Below, piece by piece: positions 63,416-64,000 of a stretch of 64,000 bases of DNA (position 1 is its first letter; each line of letters opens with the position of its first letter). A program made the position numbers and the translations under genes. This stretch comes from Cellulomonas sp. URHE0023 (GTDB lineage: Bacteria > Actinomycetota > Actinomycetes > Actinomycetales > Cellulomonadaceae). The notes beneath the pieces are model-generated. The model was not told where the DNA came from. It did no database searches and saw nothing but the letters and a program-made list of their open reading frames with translations. The stretch covers positions 1 through 64,000 of the forward strand of contig NZ_JIAN01000006.1 of NCBI RefSeq assembly GCF_000688475.1, given 5' to 3'.

Positions 63416-64000
63416 GTGAGCGAGTCCTACCAGGCATCCGCCGGGGAGCCCACCCGGCCCCTGCCGCCGTACCGGCCCATGGGGCCACAGGCGGGAGCGC
63501 CCGCGGCGCCGCCGCTGCAGGCGCCGACGATGTTCTCGCCGATCCCGTCGCAGAGCGTCGCGCCCGCACCTGTGGCGGCCGCACAGCCGTACGCGGCCCA
63601 GCCGGCGCCTTCGCAGGGTTACGCACCTGCGCCAGGCATGACTCAGCAGTACGCCCCCGTGGCAGACCCGACGCGCCAGTACGCCGGTGCGCCGCCCGCA
63701 GCGGCACCAGGCGTGTTCATGCCTGCACCGCAGGCCCCGGCGCCCGTCGAGGCGCCCCCGGCTCAGCCGCCGGCCCGCCCGCAGGCCGTCGCCGACGTGC
63801 CGGTCCAGAAGGCTCGCCCGGGCGCCCGTCGCGCACTGGGCCAGGACTCGCAGGAGGGCGACTTCTCGATCGACGCCGTCCTCACCGAGATGGTCCGGCA
63901 CGGCGCCTCCGACGTGCACCTGACCACGGGTGCGCCGCCGATGATCCGCATCTCCGGTTCGCTCAAGGCGCTCGACGGGTTCGGCACCGTGATGCCCGAG
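63416..64000 (+). CDS. pilT: Type IV pilus retraction ATPase PilT, 5' part
   Basis: Open to the window end, 195 residues visible; GTG behind GGAGGAATG. Residues 1-145 are low-complexity Pro/Ala/Gln, with repeated QPYAAQ/QQYAPV/RQYAGA-like Tyr units, unlike compact Gram-negative PilT. The PilT N-terminus starts near 150: FSIDAVLTEMVRHGASDVHL and GAPPMIRISG. The motor core lies beyond 64000. Cotranscription with pilB across 152 bases is likely. Confidence 0.85.
   Translation, partial: MSESYQASAGEPTRPLPPYRPMGPQAGAPAAPPLQAPTMFSPIPSQSVAPAPVAAAQPYAAQPAPSQGYAPAPGMTQQYAPVADPTRQYAGAPPAAAPGVFMPAPQAPAPVEAPPAQPPARPQAVADVPVQKARPGARRALGQDSQEGDFSIDAVLTEMVRHGASDVHLTTGAPPMIRISGSLKALDGFGTVMPE

Overview
The window is high-GC DNA from an actinobacterium. 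GTG starts are frequent, third codon positions are strongly GC, and genes are packed with ATGA/GTGA overlaps. The gene content (PIP synthase plus PIM acyl- and mannosyltransferase, SsgA-like protein, Rv2578c-type radical SAM protein, LexA boxes of the TCGAAC-N4-GTTCGA type, DUF948/DUF6167 pair before alaS, secreted GH3 enzyme) fits Micrococcales, most likely Cellulomonadaceae. That placement is inference from gene content and order, not from a search.

Layout. 1-17.6 kb is an accessory, stress- and transport-flavoured half: a ferritin-like small helical protein, a DUF6766 membrane protein, a pyruvate-oxidase-like TPP enzyme, a Cys-rich mini-protein, a secreted GH3 glycosidase, three regulator/target pairs facing away from each other (MarR/amidohydrolase, CGNR regulator/MFS pump, MerR/MFS pump), a metQ-metN-metI methionine uptake operon with an upstream small ORF, an orphan Hcp-like protein, a VIT-type metal transporter with an IdeR/DtxR-like box, and a Met/Cys-rich Csp-like copper-binding protein. 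17.8-21.8 kb has an unrecognised gene, a tRNA-Gly/Cys/Val cluster, pabB-pabC, an SsgA-like gene and a second tRNA-Val.

21.9-63.3 kb is largely conserved housekeeping synteny. thrS-HIT-pgsA1-patA-pimA-LemA-like builds a phosphatidylinositol mannoside operon. pdxS-NUDIX / kynU / pdxT makes and perhaps uses PLP. yebC, ruvC-ruvA-ruvB, yajC-secD-secF, apt and rel follow. Then come an AbiEi-like gene, DUF349 protein and cyclophilin on the minus strand; a metallohydrolase and hisS; an SOS-controlled radical SAM gene; aspS; an MMPL transporter; rarA; rpsD; DUF948-DUF6167-alaS-ruvX-mltG-aroE. The right edge (61.6-64 kb) opens a type IV pilus locus with pilB and a truncated pilT that has a long disordered N-terminus.

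The most informative non-coding signals are a 55-bp symmetric dyad between the CGNR regulator and its MFS neighbour with apparently leaderless starts on both sides, two LexA boxes, an IdeR-like box before the VIT gene, a short Cys/Met-containing upstream ORF plus hairpin before metQ, and a 12-bp-stem hairpin between metQ and metN. No rRNA, CRISPR array, insertion sequence, prophage or complete novel multi-gene defence system was seen.
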